Shown here: one piece after another, positions 1 to 8,536 of the stretch
Layout of the letters: each line of letters begins with the position of its first letter
How positions within the stretch are numbered: position 1 is the first letter of the stretch
Source of the DNA: Thermoleophilia bacterium
GTDB lineage: Bacteria; Actinomycetota; Thermoleophilia; Solirubrobacterales; 70-9
Assembly (NCBI GenBank): GCA_016649905.1
Contig: JAENWU010000014.1
Location: forward strand, 1-35,537
Direction of reading: 5' to 3'
Length of the DNA stretch: 35,537 nucleotides
Made by a program: the position numbers and the translations under genes
The notes under the pieces: generated by a model
The model's input: the letters and a program-made list of their open reading frames with translations, nothing else
Databases searched by the model: none
Told to the model about the DNA's origin: nothing

Positions 1-354
1 GATCGCGGTGCGGACGCCCTCGCGGGCCGCCGCCACCAACCCGGCTCGGATGGGGATGTCGGGCTCCAATCCGGGCGGCGCGAACTCGGCCAGCACCACC
101 TGCTCGCTGGCGCCGACCCCCGCCAGCGCCTCCAGGTAGCGGCGCTCGTGGAGGACGCCAAGGGTGCGCTCGACCGCCTCGTCGTCGGCGTCGGCGACGA
201 CGGCGCGGACGCCGGCGTGGCGGGCGAGACCCTCGCCCAGCTCGGCCAGACGCTGGTTGCTGTCGTGCCCGGGCAGGGTGCGGCCGCCTTCGCGGACCCA
301 GGGGGCGGCGTCGTCGCTGCCGCGACGCTGCTCGATCATCAGCAGCTCGCTCAT
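1..354 (-). CDS. Arginase/deacetylase (HDAC/AcuC)-fold-like protein, N-terminal part, runs off the left edge
   Basis: Reverse-strand reading from ATG at 354: MSELLMIEQRRGSDDAAPWVREGGRTLPGHDSNQRLAELGEGLARHAGV...LHERRYLEALAGVG...PGLEPDIPIRAGLVAAAREGVRTAI, resembling the N-terminal region of HDAC-like deacetylases. ATGA overlap with the upstream GNAT gene. Family call is tentative because only 118 aa are visible. Confidence 0.4.
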   Translation of the reverse strand, partial: MSELLMIEQRRGSDDAAPWVREGGRTLPGHDSNQRLAELGEGLARHAGVRAVVADADDEAVERTLGVLHERRYLEALAGVGASEQVVLAEFAPPGLEPDIPIRAGLVAAAREGVRTAI

Positions 355-857
355 TCGAGCAACCGCCGCATCCTCGGCCCGAGGTGCTCGAACCCGTTGG
401 CGCTGTAGAAGGCCTCGGTCTTGGCGATCGCGGCGAAGCTCTCGCGCGGCAGCCCCACCTCCAGCCGCGCCGCCCCCTGCTCGCGGGCGAGCGCGGCCAG
501 TGCCTCGATCAGCGCCGCGCCGACCCCAGCGCTGCGCCAGGCGGGCTCGACCCAGAGGTCCTCGACAACGACGTAGCGCCCCGGAACGTGGATCGCCCGC
601 AGCCAGCTGGCCGCGAGCACGCCGACGATCTCACCCCCCGCCTCGGCGACCAGCACCTGGCCCTGGGACGGGTCGTCGACCAGCGCCCGCGCCTCCGCTT
701 CCAGCGCGGGGCGGGGCGGCCTACCCCCACCGAGCTCCGACAGCAGCGCCTCGACCGCCGCCGCCGCGGCGGCTACATCGCCCGGCCCCGCCCCGCGGAT
801 CAGCCAGTCCGAGCTCCCCGGCGCCTTGCCGGGCCTGGTCGCGGCCGGCTCGCTCAC
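351..857 (-). CDS. GNAT family N-acetyltransferase
   Basis: GTG start at 857 inside ORF 351..2567; VSEPAATRPG...VLVAEAGGEIVGVLAASW...VVVEDLWVEPAWRSAGVGAALIEALAALAREQGAARLEVGLPRES...AFYSANGFE is a typical GNAT pattern. Overlaps the pabAB stop by 4 nt. Confidence 0.85.
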   Translation of the reverse strand: MSEPAATRPGKAPGSSDWLIRGAGPGDVAAAAAAVEALLSELGGGRPPRPALEAEARALVDDPSQGQVLVAEAGGEIVGVLAASWLRAIHVPGRYVVVEDLWVEPAWRSAGVGAALIEALAALAREQGAARLEVGLPRESFAAIAKTEAFYSANGFEHLGPRMRRLLE

Positions 858-3058
858 GGCGCGACCCCGCCGATTGGCGAGTTGGTCAACCCCTGGTTGA
901 CAAACTCGCCACGCGAAGGCTCCAGCTCGACGCTCCAGGCGCTGCCCTGCTCGCCGCTGCCCGTCACCGCCTCGGCGATCGCCGTCATCGGCGCCCGTGC
1001 CTTGAGCAGGATCTCGTCGAACTCCTCCTGCGGATCGGACTGCATCACGATCGCCCCGCCGGCGCCGATCGTCGTCCGTCCCGGCCGCATCACGATCGTG
1101 CGGATGACGATGCTGAGGTCGGTGCTGCCATCGAGGCCGAAGTAGCCGATCCCGCCGGAGTAGACGCCGCGGGCCTCGGCCTCGAGGTCGTCGATGATCT
1201 CCATCGTCCGCTCCTTCGGCGCCCCGGTCATCGAGCCGCCGGGGAAGCAGGCGCGCACGCACTCGGCGGCGCTGCGGTGCGATTCCAGGCTGCCGACGAT
1301 CGTCGAGACCACCTGGTGGACGGTCGCGTAGGGCTCCACCACCATCAAGTCGGGCACGCTGACGCTGCCGACGTCGCAGACGCGGCCGAGGTCGTTGCGC
1401 AGCAGGTCGACGATCATCAGGTGCTCGGCCTTGGTCTTCTCGTCCTCGCCGAGGAAGGCGCGGCGGGCGGCGTCCTCGGCCGGGTCCTCGTGGCGGGAGA
1501 TCGTCCCCTTGATCGGCCGCGCCTGGACCTGGCGCTCGCGGTCGACGGAGAGGAAGCGCTCGGGTGAGGAGCTGACGATCGCCCGCTCGCCGAAGCGCAG
1601 GAAGGCGGCGAAAGGCGCCGGGTTGGTGCGGCGCAGCTGGCGGTAGAGCGCGAACGGGTCGGGGCTGGCGTCGGTCGAGATCTGGTCGGTGAGGCAGACC
1701 TCGTAGGACTCGCCGGCGGCGAGTTCGGCCTGTGAGCGAAGGATGTCGGCGAGGTAGCGCTCGCGGCCGCGGCCGCACTGGAAGCTGACGTGCCCGTCGG
1801 GATCCACGGGCGCGGCCAGGGGCGCCAGCGGCGGCGGCTCGGCGATCGCCGCGCTGACGATCTCCTCCGCCGCGGCGAGCCAGCGCTCGGCCTCGGGGTC
1901 GCCCGTTGGGCCGAGCGCGAACAGGTAGCTGCAGCCGTTGGCGTGGTCGACCGCGAGCACGCGGTTGGCGAGCATGAAGGCGGCGTCGGGGAGGTCGGAG
2001 CTGTGCAGGTTGACGGCGCCGCAGTCGGCCTTGCACTCGTAGCCGAGGTAACCGACGAAGCCGCCGATCAGACCGCGCTTGACCGCCGCCGGCGGCTCGA
2101 CCTCGTTCAGCGCCAGTTCCTTGTCGAGGAAGTCGAAGATCGACTTGTGCGCGATCGTCCTGACCCCGTCGCGCTCGACCGCGACCTCGCCGGCCTCGAC
2201 GTCGTATTCGAGTAGACAGCCGCCCGGCCCAGAGCTGGTTCCCAGGTAGGAGCACTGGGCGAGCCAGGTCGGCGCGTCGGCGCTGTCGAGCCAGAAGGCG
2301 CTCTCGGCCGCACCGAAGAGCCGTTCGTAGAGCTGCTCCGTCGGCGCCTCCCCCTCCAGCTCGCGCCAATACAGCCGCAGCCGCCGCTCCGGCGTCGCCG
2401 CCGGCCCCCCGGCCGATGGGCCGATTTCGGGAGATATAGGCCCGTTTTCGGCCCGTCGGCGGGGGATTGACGCCTGGGCGTGGCGAGCGGCCATCGCGTA
2501 GAAGTTTTCGGCGATCTTGCGGCCGTGCTCGGTGGCAACCGACTCGGGGTGGAACTGGACGCCCCACATCGGCCGGCCACCGTGCTCGATCCCCATCACG
2601 ACACCGTCGTCGGCCCAGGCGGTCTCCGAGCCCTCGGGACCCATCGACCTGGTGATCGCCAGCGAGTGGTAGCGGACCACCGAGAAGTCCTGCGGCACGC
2701 CCTCGAACAGGCCGGTGCCGCTGTGGCGCACCCGGCTGAGCCTGCCGTGCATCGCCTCGGGGGCGACGTTGACGCCGCCCTCGAGCAGGTTGCCGAGACC
2801 CTGGTGGCCGAGGCAGATGCCCAGCACCGGCACTTCGCTGTAGGTGAGGATGTCGCGGCAGACGCCGAAGTCGTGCCAGCGTTCCGGGCGGCCTGGCCCC
2901 GGCGAGAGCACGAAGGCGTCGAAGTCCGAGCGCGAGAGCACCCGCCAGGAGACGGCGTCGTTGTTGACCACGACCGGCTCCTCGCCGCAGGCGCTCGCCA
3001 GCAGATGGAAGACGTTGTACGTGTAGGAGTCGTGGTTGTCGACCAGGAGCGTCCTCAT
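854..3058 (-). CDS. pabB: Aminodeoxychorismate synthase, fused glutamine amidotransferase (PabA) + chorismate-binding (PabB) domains
   Basis: GATase motifs GICLGHQGL and GVQFHPES; chorismate-enzyme motif PIKGTISRHEDPAEDAARRAFLGEDEKTKAEHLMIVDLLRNDLGRV. The lysine in PIKGT is characteristic of PabB rather than TrpE (PIAGT). Confidence 0.93.
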   Translation of the reverse strand: MRTLLVDNHDSYTYNVFHLLASACGEEPVVVNNDAVSWRVLSRSDFDAFVLSPGPGRPERWHDFGVCRDILTYSEVPVLGICLGHQGLGNLLEGGVNVAPEAMHGRLSRVRHSGTGLFEGVPQDFSVVRYHSLAITRSMGPEGSETAWADDGVVMGIEHGGRPMWGVQFHPESVATEHGRKIAENFYAMAARHAQASIPRRRAENGPISPEIGPSAGGPAATPERRLRLYWRELEGEAPTEQLYERLFGAAESAFWLDSADAPTWLAQCSYLGTSSGPGGCLLEYDVEAGEVAVERDGVRTIAHKSIFDFLDKELALNEVEPPAAVKRGLIGGFVGYLGYECKADCGAVNLHSSDLPDAAFMLANRVLAVDHANGCSYLFALGPTGDPEAERWLAAAEEIVSAAIAEPPPLAPLAAPVDPDGHVSFQCGRGRERYLADILRSQAELAAGESYEVCLTDQISTDASPDPFALYRQLRRTNPAPFAAFLRFGERAIVSSSPERFLSVDRERQVQARPIKGTISRHEDPAEDAARRAFLGEDEKTKAEHLMIVDLLRNDLGRVCDVGSVSVPDLMVVEPYATVHQVVSTIVGSLESHRSAAECVRACFPGGSMTGAPKERTMEIIDDLEAEARGVYSGGIGYFGLDGSTDLSIVIRTIVMRPGRTTIGAGGAIVMQSDPQEEFDEILLKARAPMTAIAEAVTGSGEQGSAWSVELEPSRGEFVNQGLTNSPIGGVAP

Positions 3059-4749
3059 CGGTTGTCCCCCAACCCGAGTCCGCGCACGCCGTGGCCGATC
3101 ACCGTCTGGACGACCCGTTCGACCTCGGGCGGTCGCTCCTCTTCGCAGTACCAGCGGGCGAAGTGCGAGAGGTAGCGGGCCAGCTGGATGGCGTCGTAGT
3201 TCTCGATCGAGCTGCGCAAGTGGCGCCGGTACATCTCCGCCTGGACGACCGCGAAGCGGTAATCGGGGTCCGCCGCCGGGCGGTCACCTGCGAGCTGGCC
3301 GGCGCCGCCGCGATGGGCCTGCGCCCGGGCGAGGTCCCAACCGAGGCTCTCCTTGTTCGCCCGCAGCAGCTTCTCCGGCGTGAAGTCGACCTGCTTGGTG
3401 GTCGGCTGCAGCAGGAAGTAGCCGAGCGCGACCTGGGCCGGGATGCGATCGGGGGCCGGGTGGTTGCGCCGCACCTCCTCGCCACCCGGGTGGCGGCCGA
3501 TCTCCTGCTCGACCCACGCGACCAGCTCGTCGATCAGCAGCGCCCCTTCCTTGCTGGAGCTGATCGAGCGGTTCTCGCGCGCGACCATGCCGTGGAAGAT
3601 GTCGTGGGTCGGCGGCCCGCCGCCCTTGGCGCTGCCGTTGCCGTTGCCGTTGCTGACCCCGAGCGCGTCGATCAGCTGGCGCCTGCAGGTGACGTGGGAG
3701 ACCCACTCGTTGCCGCAGACCTGGAGGGAGACGCAGTCGTCGAGCTCGGGCGCCGCGGACCAGTAGGCGAGCGCCCGCATGTGCTGGGTGGGAAGGCCGT
3801 CGGAGCGCACCAGCGGCATCTCTTCCAACTCCTCGCGGCGGGTCTCGTACATCACCATGTCGTCGCCGTAGCGCCGGGTCAGCGTTCCCTCGCCGAGTCC
3901 GAGGTTGGTCAGTTCGGCGACCTCGGGCAGGAAATCGGACTCGAAGATCACCTTGTCGAAGGAGACGCCGAGGCGGGCCAGGGTCTTGCGCTGGCCGGAG
4001 ATCACCCAGGCGCGCGTTTTCGACCAGAGTTCGATCGCCTTCTGGTCACCGTCGAGCACCCGCATCATCAGCTCGTCGGCGCGGTCGTTGTGGATCGAGG
4101 ACTCGCGGGCGACCGAGTCCTCGGCGCCGTCGTCACCGTCGCCGCCGTTGCCGCGGCCGGACTTGACGTAGTCCGCGTAGCAGTAGCCGACGAAGTGATC
4201 GCTCTTCTCGTCGCCGTCGGGCCAGACCTGCTCCTCGCCGCCCTTGGCGACGACGCCGGCCATCGCCTCCCCCATGCTGCGGCCGATGTCGCAGATCAAG
4301 CTGCGGTGCTCGACCCGGCCACCGCCCTGCGTCAGGGAGGCCCCGATCGCGTTGCCGACGGCGAGGTTGCGCAGGTGGCCGATGTGCAGCGCCTTGGTCG
4401 TGTTGGCGCCCCAGAAGTAGACCGCAAAGCTTTGGCCCGAGGCGAGGTCGCCGTTGGCCAGCGCCCCTTCCCCCGCCTCGAGCGCTGCTCCCGCCGCCTC
4501 CACCCAGTCGTCGTCGAGCCGCAGCCGCACCGCGTCGCCGGTCTGGCTGACCGAGTCGACCCACGGCTCCGCTTCGATCCGCTCCAGCGCCTGCCGCGGC
4601 GCCTCGTGGTCCCACCAATCGGGAACCCGTGGGACCAGCATCAGGTCGAAGCCGGGCTCCGGCCGATACGGCGCCCGGGCCGCCCAGTGGACCTCGCCGT
4701 CCTCGCGGACTGCGATCCCGTCAAAGCTGTCGAAAAGGTTCTCCCCCAT
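3055..4749 (-). CDS. Arginyl-tRNA synthetase-like class I aaRS (possibly a paralog)
   Basis: HIGH-type motif ALHIGHLRNLAVGNAIG, KMSKS-like segment RSISSSKEGALLIDELV, C-terminal DALR-like helices YDAIQLARYLSHFARWYCEEE. Start set to ATG 4749 (MGENLFDSF); the longer ORF start at 4785 overlaps the tRNA. Confidence 0.8.
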   Translation of the reverse strand: MGENLFDSFDGIAVREDGEVHWAARAPYRPEPGFDLMLVPRVPDWWDHEAPRQALERIEAEPWVDSVSQTGDAVRLRLDDDWVEAAGAALEAGEGALANGDLASGQSFAVYFWGANTTKALHIGHLRNLAVGNAIGASLTQGGGRVEHRSLICDIGRSMGEAMAGVVAKGGEEQVWPDGDEKSDHFVGYCYADYVKSGRGNGGDGDDGAEDSVARESSIHNDRADELMMRVLDGDQKAIELWSKTRAWVISGQRKTLARLGVSFDKVIFESDFLPEVAELTNLGLGEGTLTRRYGDDMVMYETRREELEEMPLVRSDGLPTQHMRALAYWSAAPELDDCVSLQVCGNEWVSHVTCRRQLIDALGVSNGNGNGSAKGGGPPTHDIFHGMVARENRSISSSKEGALLIDELVAWVEQEIGRHPGGEEVRRNHPAPDRIPAQVALGYFLLQPTTKQVDFTPEKLLRANKESLGWDLARAQAHRGGAGQLAGDRPAADPDYRFAVVQAEMYRRHLRSSIENYDAIQLARYLSHFARWYCEEERPPEVERVVQTVIGHGVRGLGLGDNR

Positions 4750-4780
4750 AGCCCCGTTCCCCGGTCTCCCGTTTACGAAA

Positions 4781-4853
4781 TGCACCAGCCGGGGCTCGAA
4801 CCCGGATCTCCGGCTTACAAATCCGGCCCTTTAACCGATTAAGGCACTGGTGC
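4781..4853 (-). tRNA. tRNA-Thr(TGT)
   Basis: Reverse strand GCACCAG TG CCTT AATCGGTTA AAGG G CCGGA TTTGTAA GCCGG AGAT CCGGG TTCGAGC CCCGG CTGGTGC A; all arms fold; anticodon TGT; A31/G39 mismatch at the base of the anticodon loop; no encoded CCA. Confidence 0.92.
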
Positions 4854-5033
4854 GGGCTATGTCGACTTTCCGATCAGGAACCCTGATTGGTCGGCCGGCC
4901 GCGACCATAACAGCGCTCACCGTCTGGCGCAACTTATCTGAGTAAACGCGAAAGTTCGCTTGATCGTCGCTCAGCGAGGGCACCGGCGACGGGCGACGGG
5001 GTTAGGAACGAGGACCTCGCCCCTCCACCCGCC

Positions 5034-6044
5034 TCAGGGTGCGTCCGCGGGCCCGTCGGACGGCCCCGGCAACCGCACTGGGGTCGGCAACGGCTCCCCC
5101 CGCGCGGCGGCGAGCGCGTTGCGGGCGGCGAGCTCGGCCATCGCCGAGCGGGTCTCGATCGTTGCCGAGCCGAGGTGCGGGACGAGGGTGACGTTGTCGA
5201 GCCCGAGCAGCCCCGGGTGGACGTTTGGCTCCTGCTCGAAGACGTCGAGGCCGGCGGCCGCGATCGTGCCGGCCCGCAGGGCCTCGACCAGCGCCGCTTC
5301 GTCGACCACCGCGCCGCGGGCGGTGTTGACGAGCAGCGCCGTCGGTTTCATCCGCGCCAGCTCGGCAGCGCCGATCAGGTGGTGGGTCTCCGGGGTCAGC
5401 GGGCAGTGCAGGGTCAGCACGTCGGCGGTTTCGAGCAAGGCGTCGAGCGGCACTCGCTCAGCGGCCAGCGCCGCGGTCACCTCGGCCGGCGCCGGGTTGC
5501 GGCTCGAGTAGGCGATCTCCATCCCGAAGCCGCGGGCGCGCGCCGCGACGCAGCGCCCGATGCCGCCAAGCCCGACGATCCCGAGCGTCTTGCCCCGCAG
5601 GTCCCTGCCGAGCATGAAGGACATCCCCCACTCCCACGGCTCGCCCCTGCGAACCAGACGGTCGGCCTCGGCGATGCGGCGGCTGGCGCCGAGGATCAGC
5701 GCCAGGGCGAGGTCGGCGGTGGCGTCGTCGAGGACCCCGGGCGTGTTGGTCACCGCGACGCCATGGCGGGCAGCCGCGTCGAGGTCGATGTTGTCGTGGC
5801 CGACGGCGACGTTGGCGACCGCGCGCAGGCCCGGCCCCGCGGCGGCGAAGAACTCCTCGTCGACGCGGTCGGTGAGCATCGTCAGGACCACGGTGGCGCC
5901 GGCGATCGCCGCCAACAGCTCCGACCGCGGCAGCGGCGCTTCGCGGTCGAAGGCGACCACCTCGCCGGCCTCGGCGAGCAGTTTGAGGCCATCGCCGGGC
6001 AAGCGGCTGGTGACGACGAACCTGGGCCTGTCGGGAGCGGCCAT
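5034..6044 (-). CDS. D-2-hydroxyacid dehydrogenase (glyoxylate/hydroxypyruvate reductase type)
   Basis: NAD-binding GKTLGIVGLGGIGRCVAARARGFGMEIAYSSRNP, catalytic LLVNTARGAVVDEAALVEAL and DVFEQEPNVHPGLLGLDNVTLVPHLGSAT. Confidence 0.93.
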   Translation of the reverse strand: MAAPDRPRFVVTSRLPGDGLKLLAEAGEVVAFDREAPLPRSELLAAIAGATVVLTMLTDRVDEEFFAAAGPGLRAVANVAVGHDNIDLDAAARHGVAVTNTPGVLDDATADLALALILGASRRIAEADRLVRRGEPWEWGMSFMLGRDLRGKTLGIVGLGGIGRCVAARARGFGMEIAYSSRNPAPAEVTAALAAERVPLDALLETADVLTLHCPLTPETHHLIGAAELARMKPTALLVNTARGAVVDEAALVEALRAGTIAAAGLDVFEQEPNVHPGLLGLDNVTLVPHLGSATIETRSAMAELAARNALAAARGEPLPTPVRLPGPSDGPADAP

Positions 6045-6103
6045 CGGCGAGGCACTCTAGCCCGGCCTCCACGCCAGCCGGGGATCGGGCGCGGCGCCGC
6101 GGC

Positions 6104-7747
6104 TCAGGCGAGGCGGCGCTCGAAGACGCAATCCAACCGGCGCTCGTTGTCCTCGCCGGGGACCGTCTTGTCCAGCTTCATCTGCGCCTGGCGGCCGTCG
6201 ATCCGGATCGTCGCCACCTGGTTGTCGAAGAAGGGACCGTCGGTGAGCCGCCAGCGCAGGCCCGGGTCGGGGGCGCCGGCGGCGCGACCGAGCGCCCGGG
6301 TCAATGCCGCGAAGGGACGCGAGAAGCCTGCCTTGATCACCCGCCGCTCTTTCACGTCGAGGGGGTTGCGGTAGGGCGAGCAGACCGCCTGGTAGGCGGC
6401 GCTCTCGACGTTCGTCCCGGGCTGAAACCCGATCTCCGCCAGGTAGGCGTGGTGGACGTCGCCGGAGAGGACGACGATCGAAGCCGGCGGCTTGCCGCGC
6501 TTGCCCGAGCCGACTTCCGCGATCAGGTCGCGCAATTGCGCGAAGGAGTCGCCGAAGGAGGCCCAATGGTCGAAGTCGACGCCGCGCCGCAGCTTCTCCA
6601 CCGCCTTGGCAGCCACCCCACCCCAGGCGCCGTCGCAGACCCGCTCGCTCCAGGCCTCGAGGTGGTGGAAGCCGGGCGAGAGCAGAAAGGGGACGGTGGT
6701 CGCGATCAGCAGGTGGTCGAAGTCACCGCTGGCGTGCTCGACGATCCAGTCCCACTCCTCGTCGTCGACGATCGCGCGCCTGTCTTCCTCGAGCAGCCGT
6801 CCCGCGCGCGAGTCGACGAAGATCGTGCGGGTGTTGCCGACGTCGCGGCAGAAGCTCCAGCGGGTCCCGGAGCCGACCAGGTGGGCGTGCTCGGCGAACT
6901 CGCGCAGCGGTGCGGTGGCGTTCTCGTTGCCGCGCACGGCCTGGTAGAGCTCGTTCTCGTCGAGGTGGCGAGGCGAGAGGTTGCCGAGGTGCTGGTAGAC
7001 CCAGTAGCTCATCGCCCCCGCGGTGGCACGCCGGTGCCACCAGGACTTCTGGCGGATCTCCTCCAACCAGGAGTGGGAGATGTTCCAGTCGTCGCTGATG
7101 TCGTGGTCGTCCCACAGCATCGAGACCGAGACGGTCGAGAACAGCCAGCGGATCAACGGCTCGCTCCAGGACTCGTCGTAGAGCCAGGAGTACTCCTCGT
7201 AGTCGGTCACCTCCTCGCCGGGGGGCGTCGCGGTGCCGCGTCGTTGGCGGATCTTTTCCCGCGCCCGCGGGGAGCCCTCGTCGACGTAGACCTGGTCGCC
7301 GAGCAGGAACAGCAGCTCCGGCCACTCGGTGTGCTCGCCGCCGATCATCTCCGCCGCCAGCACCCGCAGCGCGTCGAACTCGCGGCCGTCTTCGTGGCGG
7401 TCCTTGCTGTGGATGTAGGGCTCGACGTGGGGGAGCGCCACCCGGCAGGAGCCAAAGCAGATATCCAGCGGGGCGTCGCGGCCGAGGGTGCGAATCGCGG
7501 TCGGCGGCAGCTCTGAGTCGGGCTCGGGCCAGTGGCGCTCGCCGTCGAGCGCCACCTCGTACTCATAGAAGCCGGCCGGCTCCAGATCTTCGAGCCGGAC
7601 CAGCGCGTAGTGGTGCTCCTCGACGCAAAAGGTCGGCTCGCGGCGGCCGAGGATCTCGACCTCGCAGGAGGCGTCGGTCTCGACCCAGACGGTCGCCTCG
7701 GTTTCGCCGACGTAGCGCAGCAGCGGTCCCAGCAGCAGGTTGGCCAT
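6104..7747 (-). CDS. PhoD-like alkaline phosphatase/phosphodiesterase
   Basis: MANLLLGPLLRYVGETEATVWVET..., FGSCRVA, LLGDQVYVDEG, MLWDDHDISDDWN, VVLSGDVHHAY match PhoD metallophosphatase motifs. Start chosen at 7747. Confidence 0.85.
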   Translation of the reverse strand: MANLLLGPLLRYVGETEATVWVETDASCEVEILGRREPTFCVEEHHYALVRLEDLEPAGFYEYEVALDGERHWPEPDSELPPTAIRTLGRDAPLDICFGSCRVALPHVEPYIHSKDRHEDGREFDALRVLAAEMIGGEHTEWPELLFLLGDQVYVDEGSPRAREKIRQRRGTATPPGEEVTDYEEYSWLYDESWSEPLIRWLFSTVSVSMLWDDHDISDDWNISHSWLEEIRQKSWWHRRATAGAMSYWVYQHLGNLSPRHLDENELYQAVRGNENATAPLREFAEHAHLVGSGTRWSFCRDVGNTRTIFVDSRAGRLLEEDRRAIVDDEEWDWIVEHASGDFDHLLIATTVPFLLSPGFHHLEAWSERVCDGAWGGVAAKAVEKLRRGVDFDHWASFGDSFAQLRDLIAEVGSGKRGKPPASIVVLSGDVHHAYLAEIGFQPGTNVESAAYQAVCSPYRNPLDVKERRVIKAGFSRPFAALTRALGRAAGAPDPGLRWRLTDGPFFDNQVATIRIDGRQAQMKLDKTVPGEDNERRLDCVFERRLA

Positions 7748-7784
7748 CCCCACACCTTCCCCGTGCCGGCGACCCCTCAAACTT

Positions 7785-8534
7785 TCAGATTCGGCCGGCC
7801 TCCAGCAGACGACTGAGGAAGCGGCGGGTCTCCGGCCGCTCCGGCTCGCCGAGGACCTTGGCCGGCGGCCCCGCCTCGACGATCCGGCCTTCGTGCAGGA
7901 AGGCGACCTCGTCGGCGACCTCGCGGGCGAAGCTCATCTCGTGGGTGGCGATCACCATCGTCAGCCCCTCCCCCTTGAGGTCGCGCACCGCCGCCAGCAC
8001 CTCGCCGACCAGCTCCGGGTCGAGAGCGCTGGTGACCTCGTCGAGCAGCAACGCCCGCGGCCGCCCGGAGAAGGCGCGGGCGATCGCCACCCGCTGCTGC
8101 TGGCCGCCGGAGAGGTTGTCGGGACGGTCGTCCTCGCGGCCGGCGAGCCCGAAGCGGGCGAGCAGGGCGCGGCCGCTCTCCTCGGCCTCGGCGCGGGAGA
8201 CGCCGTGCGCCCGCATCTCCCCCAGCACGACGTTCTGCAGCGCGGTCAGGTGCGGGAAGAGGTTGTAGGCCTGGAATACGAGGCCGAGCCGGCGCCGCAC
8301 CGCGACCGGGTCGACGGATGGGTCGGTGATCACCTCGCCGTCGAGGAGGACGTCGCCGTCGTCGATCTCCTCGAGCAGGTCGATGCAGCGCAGCAGCGTC
8401 GACTTGCCCGAGCCGGAGGCGCCGATCAGGGCGATCGCCTCGTGCTCGGTCACCGTGAGGTCGATCCCGCGCAGGACCTGGCGCTCGCCGAAGGCCTTGG
8501 TGACGCCGCGCAGCTCCAGCACCGGCGCCGCCAC
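7785..8534 (-). CDS. Amino-acid ABC transporter ATP-binding protein (GlnQ type)
   Basis: Walker A GASGSGKSTLLRC, signature LSGGQQQRVAIARAF, Walker B ALLLDEVTSALDPELVGEVL, H-loop ATHEMSFAREVAD. GTG start near 8534. Confidence 0.93.
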   Translation of the reverse strand: MAAPVLELRGVTKAFGERQVLRGIDLTVTEHEAIALIGASGSGKSTLLRCIDLLEEIDDGDVLLDGEVITDPSVDPVAVRRRLGLVFQAYNLFPHLTALQNVVLGEMRAHGVSRAEAEESGRALLARFGLAGREDDRPDNLSGGQQQRVAIARAFSGRPRALLLDEVTSALDPELVGEVLAAVRDLKGEGLTMVIATHEMSFAREVADEVAFLHEGRIVEAGPPAKVLGEPERPETRRFLSRLLEAGRI

Positions 8535-8536
8535 GG

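Noticed and set aside
164-1567. Long plus-strand ORFs (e.g. 164..1567, 3091..4842, 5175..6374, 8786..10393) opposite metabolic genes
   Set aside because: Low-complexity Arg/Ala/Pro/Asp/His-rich translations antisense to clear conserved genes; typical of spurious ORFs in very high-GC DNA.
351-2567. 738-aa minus-strand ORF covering most of pabAB
   Set aside because: Only its last ~168 codons are a real gene (GNAT); the rest is an out-of-frame reading of pabAB. ORF 7785..9467 is similar (only the ABC ATPase portion is real).
3637-3656. (GCCGTT)n-like microsatellite in the ArgRS-like gene
   Set aside because: Short; encodes a flexible NGNGNG linker; phase variation unlikely because the 6-nt unit preserves frame.
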